This document shows, piece after piece, positions 18,001-24,500 of a stretch of 25,530 nucleotides of DNA. Location of the stretch: assembly GCA_964501505.1 (NCBI GenBank), contig CAZCSY010000014.1:1-25530 (forward strand). Reading direction: 5' to 3'. The DNA is from CAZCSY01 sp964501505. Its GTDB lineage: Bacteria > Omnitrophota > Gorgyraeia > Velamenicoccales > Velamenicoccaceae. Both the position numbers and the translations under genes were made by a program. The notes beneath the pieces are model-generated. The model made no database searches, was not told the origin of the DNA, and was given only the letters and a program-made list of their open reading frames with translations. The number at the start of each line of letters is the position of its first letter. Position 1 is the first letter of the stretch.

Positions 18001-20981
18001 GTGGACCAGAAGAGAAGGGATCTGTTGGTGCAGTCCAACTATTGGCTGGATTACAGCAATCTCGGCCTCAATGCCTACTATGGCGAGCTGGCAAACTCGG
18101 GGCTCTTAGAGCTTGCTAGGTTGTACAAACAGCGCGATGAGGCTAAGGCCTATCTCAATCAACTCGTGACGCAGGATCCTGAAGCGGAGATCGGCGTGTT
18201 GTTTGATTTACACTCCGCCCGCCTGGGGGTCCAGAATCTGCAAAAAAGGATCGCCTACATTGATTCCCTGTCTGCCATAAAGCGGGGCGATGATTCCGCA
18301 ACGATGGTCAATAAGACAAAGCAGATTTCGGGGATCGAGCTCACTTTGGCGCAGGAAAGGCTTAAGGATGCCAGGTTGGGCGTACAGTACGCTATCGACA
18401 AGGCCGCGCTGGCTGAAGACGGCATCAGCGATTTCAATAGTCAGATCAGCCAGGCCGATAGCGATATGGCGGCATTGAATCAGGAGTTGGCGTTATTGAA
18501 GACGACTCCGCCTCTGTCCGGCGAGGTGACGCATATTCAGCAGACGCTGACGCCCAATATCAACGGCCAGATCGGTGCTATCAATGCGGACCTGCCGGCC
18601 ATTGCTCCTGTATCTCTTGAAGGATACACGCCTTGGTCGGAGCTGTGGCTGCTTTGGAGGTTCTATGACGCGACTCAGTTGGGCAACGGCGTCGACCTCC
18701 CCCCGCAGCAGGCGGCTCAACGGCAGAGGGCGATTGATTATTGGGGTTGGCGTTATCTGGACGCGCTCCAGAGGGCGGACAGCCTGCAGAACACGTTGAT
18801 TCCGGGCACCCAAGCCCATCGGAGCACATTGAACGATAAGCTTGTTGCGGCTCAGGCCTACCGCGACAACCGCCAGGCGGCCATCACCAAGGCACAGGAC
18901 TTCTTGAGGTCGGAGACGGCGGCCATCGATACGGCGGCCCTGCAGAAGAAGCTGGACGCGGATCTTAAGACGGTGGAGGGGGCGATGGAAAACCTCGATC
19001 GCTTCAAAGGGGCCCGGCAGCAACTGGTGGATGCCGAAGAGAGCAGGGCCCGCACGGCGATCCTCGACAGGAACCGTCTGGATGCGGTGCATGAAGCCAA
19101 GAAAGATCTTCTCAAACAGGCCCGGGAGTTCAAGGCCAGGTATCCGAACAGCTTCGTCCTTACGGATGATGACCTGGATGTCCTCATCCGCGCCGAGAAC
19201 CCCAGGGGAGAGCTCGCGACCTTCGTAAACCAGAGCCGGTTGGGCGGCTCGGCGGTGGTCACCGGCATATTCGATCTTGGTTCGACCAAGGTCGACGTGA
19301 GCACGTGGGCGGGAGAACTGACGCAGGGTACAAGCGCGCGCCAGTCTATGGCGTGGTTCAGGACCGACACCGAAAGGTTGAGCAATCTCTTCGGCATCGG
19401 GTATGCCAAGAGGTATCACTTCCTTGACCGCGGCCCGTATGTCGCGCCGGACGAATACACAGCGTACCGGCTGCAGTTATTGGAGAACCCGACCCTCAAT
19501 CTTTATGATGGCTCCACGCACGACATCACCGGCAGCTACTTCGGTTATCTGGACAAGGGCTTCGGCCACGAAGACAGTGATATCCTATCTCAGCATCTGA
19601 CGTTGAGAGACCAGATGTCCAGCAATTATTTCTTTGAGCTGAGCGGCGGACAGGTGTCGACCGATGCCCGTCAGTCGAACCAGGTCATGGGCCACGATAG
19701 CACTGGTTCCCTGATCGATATCCCTGTTGACCTGGGTGTCAACGAAAGTCTCTGGCGCATCGGCGGGTCATTCGGTTATTACAATCCCCAGACACAGACA
19801 GAGGTGAGCGCTTTCTATAGGAGACAGACCGATACCAGTGCGTGGACGAAGGGGGCGCACGACATTTTCGGCGGCCGGACGGACCTCCAACTCGGTGATT
19901 TCGGCCGCTTCTCCCTTGAGGGCGGTTACGGTACGGACGACGCGAGTTTTGCGCGCAGCCAGCTGCGCTTCAACCTGACGGATGACGTCTATCTGGAGAC
20001 CGGTGGCGAATACAATCAGAAGTATGATATCACCAAGGGCACGATCGGCCTGGGCGGCGCTATCCCGCTCCTGGAACAGGACCTTGAGGTCAGCTGGAAT
20101 CCTGTCTGGGCGGGCGCGACAGAGACTTTGGACAGCTTCCGGTTGAGCGTGCCTGTCCGCGTCAAGACCGATACGGACCCCTACAAGAAGCTGTATGGCG
20201 CGGACGGCAACATCACCGGCAAAAGACTTACCGGCGATCCTATACAGAATATCCGTGAACAGATGCCCCACGCTTTCCAGGGCACGCCGAAGGCCTCAGG
20301 CATTCCCGAGATGCTCGCCGGGGACAACGTGGACGTGACCTTGGACGGCAACCTCTTCATCTGGGGCCCGAGGGCGCATGAACTGAGCACGAAGTACTTG
20401 AGCGGCCTGGGCATCGTCAATTATCTGTCCGGCACGCTCCCGGGTCCGGTCACGCAGGACAACTACTCCAGTATCATATCCGCCGAGCAGCTGATAGACC
20501 GCGGCGCGTTGACGAAGGAGGCCCTGGAGACTGGGTTCAAACTTTCGGCCGACAAACGGATCTACATTGAGATCGATGGTAAGAAGTTGCCCCTTACCTC
20601 TATTGACCGCGCGACCGGCAAGCCGGACTACAGGACTCTTTTGATCCTACCCGGCAAGCCGGGCAACGATACGCCGTATCCGGCTGTCGTGGAGATGGGT
20701 CTGCAAGGGCTCGAGAGGGTCAAACAGCACATGGAAGGTTATGGCCCGGTCTTCGGGGCGTGGCACGAGCCGATCACCAAGGCGCAGTTCACCTCTCTCA
20801 TCAAGCAGGGCAGATTGCGCTCCATCCCTGTGGATGAGACGGGCAAGCTGGTGCGCTATGAGATCCTGAAGAACGATCTTGGCGTCCCGGCCGGTGTCTA
20901 TGAGCCGGGCCTCAAGGCCGTCAAATACCTCAACGACCTTGCCGCGACGCACTATGTGGTGCCGCTTGCCTCCGGCTCCCG
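1..20981 (+). CDS. Giant multidomain cell-envelope protein, part upstream of the assembly gap (both ends incomplete)
   Basis: One frame is open from base 1 to the N run, about 6,990 codons without a stop. The first ATG is at base 4, but the frame is already open before it and no ribosome binding site can be seen, so the true start may lie upstream. Recognisable modules in order are SPOR, SLT lytic transglycosylase, a CheD-like candidate, methyltransferase, GNAT, a phosphoglycerate-kinase-like domain, a polytopic membrane region, LysM, a coiled coil, an alpha/alpha-toroid candidate, long helices and a beta-barrel-like region. Thirteen exact SSPV tags and seven SSP variants separate modules in the first half only. 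Residue numbers in this annotation count from the ATG at base 4. The TGA at 20998-21000 follows the 10-N filler and is probably not the real end. Mixed peptidoglycan-targeting and membrane modules suggest an envelope role; no overall function can be assigned. That this is one coding frame is very likely; that it is one mature polypeptide is less certain. Confidence 0.92.
262..330 (+). other. Internal signal-peptide-like hydrophobic segment
   Basis: Shortly after the first SSPL tag (238-249) comes a segment with the layout of a Sec signal peptide: Trp-Gln-Lys, a hydrophobic core (VPVVAGLALMA) and small residues ending AADA before Gly-Ser. It directly precedes the SPOR and transglycosylase modules, which work in the periplasm. 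It could be a membrane anchor or the relic of a signal peptide from an ancestral stand-alone protein. An ATG at 211 lies closer to it than base 4 does, but the AGGAGG at 203-208 is too near that ATG to be a convincing ribosome binding site. Confidence 0.6.
388..612 (+). other. SPOR-type peptidoglycan-binding domain
   Basis: Residues about 129-203 follow the SPOR pattern. The first strand ends in the signature VGSF, followed by a helix with NARALQQKLEELGY, a second strand (DVYTV), a basic turn (GKKKF) and strand TRVIINL, then a second helix and a final strand WILK. The length of about 75 residues is normal. SPOR domains bind glycan strands stripped of stem peptides, often at division sites or where the wall is being remodelled. 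The adjacent transglycosylase is a common partner of wall-binding modules. The assignment is from pattern recognition. Confidence 0.8.
721..1278 (+). other. Lytic transglycosylase-like (SLT, goose-lysozyme fold) domain
   Basis: Residues about 240-425 carry the SLT hallmarks. The likely catalytic glutamate is E263 in GAETDF. The motif SPAGAIGVMQIMP (847-885) matches the family's SPAGAxGLMQ block. NVKVGAAKLYLDW corresponds to the region before the closing helices, and AVAMYNLG (1147-1167) matches the AxAAYNxG motif. All expected catalytic-site motifs are present, so activity is plausible. Such enzymes cleave peptidoglycan between MurNAc and GlcNAc and leave 1,6-anhydro ends. An insert of about 50 residues lies between the MQ and YN motifs. 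Together with the upstream SPOR domain it forms a binding-plus-cutting unit for cell-wall remodelling or attack. Confidence 0.85.
1465..1485 (+). other. Internal Tat-like motif SRRNFLK
   Basis: Residues 488-494 read SRRNFLK, an exact fit to the twin-arginine consensus S/T-R-R-x-F-L-K. It sits directly after an ASPV tag (1438-1449) and 45 bases before two consecutive SSSPV tags. The hydrophobic stretch that should follow is short and weak (LAGL), so it is unlikely to work as an export signal here. It may be a leftover of a Tat signal trimmed by fusion. Confidence 0.5.
1531..1560 (+). other. Double SSSPV tag
   Basis: Two consecutive Ser-Ser-Ser-Pro-Val units, in different codons, mark the border between the Tat-like segment and the following helical region. 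Exact SSPV also occurs at 2617-2628, 5515-5526, 6238-6249, 6823-6834, 6853-6864, 7618-7629, 8440-8451, 8548-8559, 9982-9993, 10597-10608 and 11059-11070. Variants are SSPL (238, 1324, 3796), SSPA (4810, 9895), SSPI (5452) and SSPM (10987). None is found after 11,070. Confidence 0.9.
1561..2616 (+). other. Unknown helical region between SSPV tags
   Basis: Residues about 520-871 are mostly amphipathic helix with few aromatics and no recognisable catalytic motif. Stretches such as NELLNRIGVIEQEF and KLVVRALKRVREIGDLLL look like helical-bundle sequence. Boundaries are set by the double SSSPV tag before it and the SSPV tag after it. I do not recognise a family. It could be a structural spacer. Confidence 0.5.
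2535..2578. repeat. Perfect 11-bp inverted repeat inside the coding sequence
   Basis: The arm GCTCAACAACC (2535-2545) is repeated as its exact reverse complement GGTTGTTGAGC (2568-2578), with 22 bases between. It could form a stem in DNA or mRNA. There is no T-run after it, so it is not a typical terminator. It may be chance within a low-complexity Asn/Leu-rich segment. Confidence 0.7.
2629..3792 (+). other. Unknown helical module with a winged-helix-like stretch
   Basis: Residues about 876-1263 lie between an SSPV and an SSSPL tag. Most is predicted helix by eye. Near 3070-3190 the sequence (FTVNSIADSFELGSADIDRV, then a strand pair ending in WQKI) resembles the helix-turn-helix plus beta-hairpin of winged-helix domains, but this is weak. 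No enzymatic motif is visible. Confidence 0.35.
4036..4305 (+). other. Glycine-rich low-complexity segment with a PKL repeat tail
   Basis: Residues about 1345-1434 are rich in Gly, Ser, Thr, Val and aromatics (GFGGGVGPAGTG, FGLGGTGWSGGLSG). They end in a short Pro-Lys-Leu repeat (IPELPKLSDLPKLDSF). Such sequence is expected to be flexible or to form extended beta-type structure, and it suits a surface spacer. No domain is recognised. Confidence 0.7.
4312..4830 (+). other. Pro/Ala/Ser/Thr-rich linker with several SP tags
   Basis: This stretch is dominated by Ala, Pro, Ser, Thr and Gln. It contains SSSAPV (4312-4329), two ASPV tags (4396-4407, 4501-4512) and SSPA (4810-4821). It looks disordered and resembles the wall-spanning linkers of envelope proteins. 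No function is assigned. Confidence 0.7.
4831..5508 (+). other. Unknown low-hydrophobicity segment
   Basis: Residues about 1610-1835 have small and polar residues, a single cysteine (SYCSDTE) and several short possible beta strands (VISVRLEE, RFVFKAAP). No family is recognised. It ends in an SSPI tag (5452-5463) followed by about 15 residues before the next tag. Long reverse-strand open frames overlap here but look like codon-bias shadows. Confidence 0.45.
5530..5610 (+). other. Tat-type signal-like segment directly after an SSSSPV tag
   Basis: An SSSSPV tag (5509-5526) is followed by Glu and then MSRRAFLESALAVGTFAVL. This has the Tat arginine pair with a proper hydrophobic core and a small-residue end (SAFA) near 5605. 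The Met at 5530 would be a sensible start of an ancestral exported protein. This is the clearest case of a complete export signal embedded behind a tag. Confidence 0.7.
5611..6156 (+). other. Possible CheD-like Cys/His domain
   Basis: Residues about 1870-2051 contain ALYGQCSLAMFLQDNKIVA followed by VAHFSPW. The Cys (C1912) and His (H1928) are 16 residues apart, inside the same strand-turn-strand layout as the catalytic Cys and His of CheD, a receptor glutamine deamidase whose Cys-His spacing is 17. A helix (NVKLAENAIIVLKQNGYD) and strand (MNVKIIS) follow, as in CheD. Threonines at 1904-1905 sit near the place of the third catalytic residue but not at the identical spacing. This is a pattern match of modest strength; another Cys hydrolase of similar fold, or an unrelated domain, is possible. 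Confidence 0.35.
6157..6213 (+). other. Predicted transmembrane helix
   Basis: A hydrophobic stretch (IVVGAGLSWATALGVYKLY) closes the CheD-like module. It is followed by a basic run (RVLKEKR), as expected for a cytoplasmic flank, and then by the SSSPV tag at 6235-6249. Confidence 0.65.
6250..6822 (+). other. SAM-dependent methyltransferase-like (Rossmann) domain
   Basis: Residues about 2083-2273 fit a class I methyltransferase. Motif I is ILEIGPGAETG (6307-6339) with E2104. The acidic end of strand 2 is VWAVDSR. The motif IV region is FDAIISRGGFELGY, and strand 5 is near GALFVQNHW. The module is bounded by SSPV tags on both sides and has about the normal length for a small methyltransferase. 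The substrate cannot be predicted. SAM-dependent enzymes act in the cytosol, which is at odds with the secreted modules elsewhere. Confidence 0.7.
6865..7617 (+). other. Unknown alpha/beta module between SSPV tags
   Basis: Residues about 2288-2538 begin with a charged helix (KEVLAEKERKLRADL) and later alternate strands and helices (ELKIRFGNIELLSVVP, NEISVAVRE, EEALHALAGYFERV). No motif is recognised. The tags at 6850-6864 and 7618-7629 define it as one module. Confidence 0.45.
7783..8229 (+). other. GNAT-like N-acetyltransferase fold
   Basis: Residues about 2594-2742 end in a recognisable GNAT core. A strand (KKITDFTLTSYFL) precedes the acetyl-CoA loop RGLNIGNFLTKA (8020-8055), which corresponds to the Q/R-x-x-G-x-G/A motif. 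A strand (SIRIICDST) and NARLAEHYRATGFEV follow, which is the typical NxxAxxfYxxxGF block. The loop has NIGN where a second Gly or Ala is usual, so cofactor binding may be altered. A helical N-terminal extension (7630-7780) and a charged tail fill the rest of this tagged module. The substrate is unknown. Confidence 0.65.
8560..9888 (+). other. Phosphoglycerate-kinase-like domain with altered active site
   Basis: Residues about 2853-3295 span a full PGK fold in canonical order, close to the usual 390-420 residues. Landmarks are LLSVDVNTG (canonical LVRVDFNVP), LMENSRFYIGE (LLENLRFxxGE), LHRGTHAS (AHRAHAS), AIIQGAKLEGKLG (AILGGAKVSDKIG), IITNGTAGLNQ (VVWNGPMGVFE), LGGDGVSAI (GGGDTAAAV) and LSTMGGSAL (VSTGGGASL). 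The catalytic arginine of the RVDFN motif (Arg38 in yeast and human numbering) is Ser2877 (8632-8634). Lys3088 and the Asp of LGGD are kept. Several glycines of the nucleotide loop are changed. The protein probably keeps the fold but not efficient kinase activity. SSPV and SSPA tags flank it. Confidence 0.85.
9994..10215 (+). other. Helix-turn-helix-like segment
   Basis: Residues about 3331-3404 include TFKAVYLYGLLKNNGQSVEE, then VSKLSGLTTGEIGRI. This has the spacing of an HTH (helix, Gly turn, recognition-like helix), as in small regulator or sigma-type domains. It follows an SSPV tag directly. DNA binding is not likely in this context; the shape may be reused for protein contacts. Only the pattern supports it. 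Confidence 0.35.
10312..10458 (+). other. Two predicted transmembrane helices
   Basis: Two hydrophobic stretches (FFLMLPVGWSLVMAS and LFAAGLISAGAGFTYNAVVV) are separated by a short VGNAP turn and flanked by basic residues (WGRWAD before, INRKFD after). They form a helical hairpin that would place both flanks on the same side, probably the cytoplasm. Confidence 0.7.
10609..11058 (+). other. Pro/Val/Asn-rich linker with NSPV/NNPV repeats and an SSPM tag
   Basis: The segment is low in hydrophobic core residues and contains SAPVNSPVNNPVNSS near 10801-10845, a short PVN repeat that resembles the SSPV tags. SSPM follows at 10987-10998. It appears disordered and leads to the last SSPV tag of the protein at 11059-11070. 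Confidence 0.65.
11101..12510 (+). other. Polytopic membrane region
   Basis: Several hydrophobic stretches of membrane-helix length follow each other, roughly at 11122-11181, 11209-11290, 11452-11520, 11521-11577, 11818-11890, 11968-12030 and 12262-12320, with weaker ones to 12450. Loops are rich in Lys and Arg (KDSPKRT, SWRSKMAYY). I do not recognise a transporter or enzyme family. It separates the SSPV-tagged half from the LysM/toroid/barrel half and may anchor the protein in the inner membrane. The exact helix count needs a topology predictor. Confidence 0.75.
12940..13011 (+). other. Weak signal-peptide-like segment ending in AHAA
   Basis: A modestly hydrophobic stretch ends in SPAHAAS, which looks like a signal peptidase I site (A-x-A). 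The core is interrupted by Asp and Lys, so it is a poor signal peptide. It precedes the better candidate at 13240. Confidence 0.35.
13240..13302 (+). other. Internal signal-peptide-like segment
   Basis: Arg-Lys is followed by the hydrophobic core LTVGFLIALNTFPM and ends in APAYA before Val-Glu-Lys, a near-ideal Sec signal layout with a signal peptidase I motif. It directly precedes the repeat linker and the LysM module. In a protein this long it would act as a membrane pass or a cleavage point rather than an N-terminal signal. It may mark the fused start of an ancestral exported protein. Confidence 0.65.
13374..13454 (+). repeat. Three tandem 27-bp repeats encoding PEVVTPATA
   Basis: Units at 13374-13400 and 13401-13427 are identical. 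The unit at 13428-13454 differs at two positions. Each encodes a nine-residue Pro/Val/Thr/Ala unit. The near-identity at DNA level points to recent slippage or unequal exchange. The product is an extended Pro-rich linker between the signal-like segment and the LysM module. Confidence 0.92.
13750..13935 (+). other. LysM-type peptidoglycan-binding domain
   Basis: The sequence starts YYEVKKGDTLWDISRVKLGD, the classic LysM opening (Y-x-V-x-x-G-D-T-L-W-x-I). It continues with WQKLADNWN and closes with the second strand and YPGWKIPF, matching the xxGqxLxIP ending. It is longer than the usual 45-50 residues by about 15, through an insert around IRTVDKDTV. LysM domains bind N-acetylglucosamine chains of the wall. 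It gives the second half of the protein its own wall anchor. Confidence 0.85.
13990..14450 (+). other. Coiled-coil region
   Basis: Long charged heptad-like sequence is rich in Ala, Glu, Lys and Gln, for example QLEKVNQELAQLRAKAEAV and EESRIAAERAGRQKQA. It follows the LysM domain and could act as a rigid spacer. Confidence 0.75.
14452..15597 (+). other. Probable alpha/alpha-toroid (six-hairpin) domain
   Basis: About 380 residues alternate helices with conserved-looking aromatic and acidic loops: NNAYTYGNAVAAISRM, GNQAWIGFAAATFVE, SLEHNIDAHALFRIL, YATDIQSWAIQEV and VTPEWTAQVIGSYQVM. Repeated helix-loop-helix units with Trp, Asp and Glu at loop starts, and segments such as GHGWNTPNTKYNLTSTAYY, are typical of six-hairpin glycosidase-like folds that act on polysaccharides. 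No specific family can be named, so a catalytic role is inference. Its position after a LysM domain fits a cell-wall or exopolysaccharide substrate. Confidence 0.55.
15598..17523 (+). other. Large beta-rich region of unknown function
   Basis: After a short helical part (FLKAAQDLLTLKAKVFNAY), beta-type sequence dominates. It has a possible strand pair at ISPTKITFFGDHFKLISVDW and many short D/N-x-x-T-G turns. Two related segments, 16594-16698 and 17362-17460, share VPG, FGLE and a D-x-K-T-G-x-x-x-P pattern, suggesting an internal duplication. No enzymatic motif is recognised. GC content looks highest in this part. Confidence 0.5.
17548..19150 (+). other. Long helical hairpins, possible TolC-like coiled-coil body
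   Basis: Heptad-rich helices (LDSETQKIQADIQALETQIQ, LNQELALLKT, TAALQKKLDADLKTVEGAME) occur in pairs. The motif ARLGVQ occurs twice, 51 residues apart (18217-18234, 18370-18387), in different codons, as a protein-level duplication. Paired long helices followed by a beta-barrel-like section recall outer-membrane efflux proteins, but order and length differ, so this is only a suggestion. Confidence 0.4.
19201..20190 (+). other. Outer-membrane beta-barrel-like region
   Basis: Many strands of alternating polar and hydrophobic residues with aromatic ends are linked by Gly/Asp/Asn turns. Examples are SLWRIGGSFGYYNPQTQTEV, FGRFSLEGGYGTDDASFARS, SQLRFNLTDDVYLETGGEYN and TKGTIGLGGAIPL. This is the texture of autotransporter or porin barrels. 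If real, it would place this part in the outer membrane of a diderm cell. The number of strands cannot be fixed by eye. Confidence 0.55.
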
Positions 20982-21503
20982 NNNNNNNNNNGCTTTATGA
21001 CCGAGGTCGAGATGGTGGCCCAGCATAAGGAACTTGACTTGCAGTGGACCGAAGTGGTCCGCAAGAACCCCGGTACCGAATACGTGTTGACCATACCCGT
21101 GGCCAAGGCGGATAAGGTATACGCGCCTCTGGCGGTTGGCGCCAACAAGGACAGGGTGCCGGTGTATGTGCCGAGTGAGGCCGTGAAAACACGGGCGGCC
21201 TTCTTGAACGGGAAGATGACCGTGGGCGGCGAGCCGGTGGCCGGTTACTCCGGCCAGGTGGATGTCAAGGCCGGCAAGCTCGGCGTGCCGCTGACTCAGA
21301 GTGACATCGCGCGCCTGAGCAGCAAGGCAGGGCTGAACGGCATGTGGCTGGACGCCAGCATGAAGGATGATCAGGGCCGCCGCATCCTGCGCATCAGCAA
21401 CACGCAGGGGCTGGACGGCAAGCCGGTCTATCTTGAGCTCAACGCCTGGGGCGAGAAGGCCCTGGACAGCATCCGCCAGAACAACTGGCTCGTGGTTCGC
21501 CAG
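20443..21503 (+). repeat. Degenerate protein repeats straddling the assembly gap
   Basis: Units start with a P-V/I/L-T motif (GPVTQDNYS at 20443, EPITKAQF at 20767, VPLTQSDI at 21285). Units end with a P-x-x-V/L-E type motif and a helix (YPAVVEMGLQGLERV, VPAGVYEPGLKAVKYL, KPVYLELNAWGEKALDSI). A further end motif, RVPVYVPSEAVKTRAAF near 21160, belongs to a unit whose start is at or before the gap. The repeats are visible at protein level only. They support continuity of the gene across the gap. Confidence 0.5.
20982..20991. other. Assembly gap (10 N)
   Basis: Ten undetermined bases interrupt the coding sequence. The upstream frame ends in an incomplete codon (20980-20981) and the downstream frame resumes with two bases of a split codon (20992-20993). 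The frame is therefore preserved for any real gap of 2, 5, 8, 11 or similar length. With exactly 10 bases the upstream frame instead hits TGA at 20998, which is most likely an artefact of the scaffold filler. Confidence 0.97.
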
Positions 21504-24500
21504 GACCTCGGCAGGGGCTATTACCAGAAGCCGGCCGACGTCATCGCCGAACGGGACGAGTTGCTGGATGCCCAGGCGCGCGTGGCCGTGGTGGGCGCGG
21601 ACGGCAAGGATGCAGGGCGCATCTACCTGAGCAAGAAGATGGAGAAGATCGACTACGAGCGGATCATGACCCCGGATGTCTCCTTCATCTATTCGCTCGT
21701 CGAAGAAGGCGGGGTTTATAAGCCGGCCCCCGAGCTGAAGCTGGTCGCCCTCCGGATAGCCAAGACGCACTTTAAGGACACCAAGATCAACGTGATCGAG
21801 CACTTCAGCTACAGCAAAGAGAAGGGCAGCAAGTCCGAGCGTATCTTCGGCGTGAACAACGAAGGCGACGAGGCCTTGAGGGTCTACCGCGACAACGACG
21901 GCAATATCGTTAGAGCCCTTGTGGACGCCGGTGAAAGAGGGCGGGATCTGACGCCTGAAGAGAGGAAGTTGTTCGCCGAAGCGAAGGATGACAGTCAGAT
22001 CCTGCGCGCCTTCAAGGGCGTCACCAGGACCGATTGGGATTTGACGCCCGAGCGCCAGATCAGCTGGATCATCGGCGAAGGCGATCATAAACTCTTCTTC
22101 AAGGACCCGGCGCGTGCCCCGATTATCTTCACGCTCTTCAGAGAGTTTGACATGTTGGGCGGCTTCGATGAAGAATACGGCGTCGCGCGCGACGGCAGCT
22201 TTATCAAGATCAAGTTCAACCGGGGCCTGTTCGAGGTGCCGGTGGAGGCGCTGGGCGGCGACAAAGCCGGCGCCTTCGTCGTCTCCAAGAGGGAGGATGG
22301 GGACTTTGCGGTTGTCCAGAAGATCGCCGAGTCCGAGGCTATCGAGATGGACAAGCTGGCCGGTGCTTTTGACCGCGACCAGGACATTAAAGAAAATGTG
22401 CCCCGCAAGAACGGCGCCCGGGTCATCAAGGACATTCAGGCCATCCTCGACTTCCTGCAGAAAGAGGGTTACAAGGTTCCTCAGTCGGAACACTTGTCGT
22501 GGACGCGGATTGACCTCTTGAACCCTGCCGGTAATTCTCTCGTCCACTCCTACCAGGCCTTCCGCAATGAGGATGTCCCGTCGGTCAAGATCTCCAAGGG
22601 ACGGTTGGTTGATATCGCAACCCAACATAGAGGCAAGGACATCAGCTTGCGGTTCGACTTGAAAAAGGAGGGGCCCGAGCTGTTGACGCCCGTGGCCCTC
22701 ACATTCCATCTTCATAGAGTGACCGCGAGACAGGACGTAGAGCACATTTTGGGCAAACAGGATTCTTCATGGAATGTTTTCTTTGAAGAGATCGGGACGA
22801 TGGAGGTCGTCTTCAGGAAGGACGCGGAAAGCCGGATTCAGAAATCCAGCCTGCCGGAGGCGCAGAAAAAGGCACTGAAGATCATCTGGCAGGACTCCCT
22901 CGAGTCGCGCAAGAAGCTGACCATCGATCTCTACAAGTTCTTGCTCTTCGTCGATGTCCAGGACAAACAGCAGGGCTATTGGGCCGAAAGGCAGCATTTG
23001 CGCAAGAACGGTCTCTTCGGCCACGACTGGAGATGGATGGTCGACAACTTTGAAGATATCATGCGGCTCAAAGCGGAGCGAACGGAGAAGTTTAGCTATT
23101 ATCCCGCCGTCAGCCTTGAACAATGGCCCGCCGGATTGACCTTCCCCGGGGACCTCAAGGAAAAGATATACTACGACACCGATCGAAAGGCCCTTACCTT
23201 GTCGCAAGACCTGAGCACGGCCGATAGAGACAGGCTCTTATCCTTGTCGTCAGAAAAGACCTACCGGGAAGCTGTGCAAGAGCTCTTTGAGAAGAGCAGG
23301 ACATATCTGCCCGGCTTGCTCAAGGCCTTTGAAATTTCCGCCGAGCCGGTCACCACCTATATCATTTATAACGGCAAGACACACCAGGCGACGATCGGTT
23401 CAGGTGAACTTGAGAGCATCGATTGGGAGCAGGGGCTGATCGTTTCCAATAATGACGTTATTTTTTATAAAGACGAAGCGGGCCAGAAAGAAAGCTTCAG
23501 GCTGTTCTACAGAGCCTATCGTGATTTCCAGGGTAATGTAAAAATCCAGACATTTTATCGGGATCGCGCGTTGGAGCAGCCGATCCTGCAGATTTATGTG
23601 TTCGGTTTCGATGCTTATGGTATCGGGCAAAAGTCTGTCGTGGCGGTGAAGGACAAAGACAATGGCTGGTATCCGCTCAATATTGCCGTTTCTGAAGACT
23701 CCTATATTGCTCATTTCAAGAATAAATATACCGCTTCAGACAGTGATAAGGTCAGTGAACCTTCCCGGGAAAGGGTATTTCTGTTCGATGTGACAACGCT
23801 GAGCGATCGGATCGCCTTGCCTCTTGAGGAAGACAAAGATCTTATCAAGGGCAACTATGCGATCCTTCAGGATAAATTCGCTGACCTTACATTACTCCGC
23901 CTGATGCGGGAGAGATACAAGATCGGAAAGAGCGGAGAAGGAAAGCTGTTGTTGAGGCTTGATGGCTTTGATTTGGATGAAAAAGGAAAGATCATCAGCG
24001 ATCCCCTTTGGGTGATGTTCGCTCTCTATAACACCGAGATCCTGAGCGCGACCGAAGCCGGCCCCCTGCACTTTGGCTATGGAAAAGAAAGTTACACGTT
24101 CCCTTACAAGCCCGGAAAAAATATGGAAGAGAGCCTGAGTTCCACGAACTACGTCTCAGGCGAATGGGAGAAGAGCGATTGGGTGGCTAGGGTATTTGAT
24201 TTGGTCGCTGAAAACGGCACCTTTGTTTACTGCAATGAGGATAAACGCGAAAACAAGAGGGACATCGTCCGGATAACCCTCCGTGCCGACGGCCGCCTCC
24301 TGAGTCAGGTGTCCAAAGATACGTTTCCGTGGGGGAGAATTGCGCGGCCGGGCGTTTATTATGAGAAGGAGACCTTCTTCGATGAATTCGTCATAGCCGA
24401 AAAGACTGACATTGTTGATAACAAACGGAATGCGTTTACGGATTTCGCTCATTTACGCTTCGGTAAGAGCAGGTTGACCGGAAGGACCATGCACCATACG

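Noticed and set aside
20997..21030. A new gene starting at ATG 20997 after the gap
   Set aside because: No ribosome binding site is visible, the sequence does not look like an N-terminus, and the repeat pattern continues from before the gap.
20952..22745. Long reverse-strand open frame (about 597 codons), and others at 13312-14970, 15829-17460 and 7018-8238
   Set aside because: They lie opposite well-supported coding sequence, have implausible composition, show no domains or ribosome binding sites, and one runs through the N gap. They are shadows of codon bias on the plus strand.
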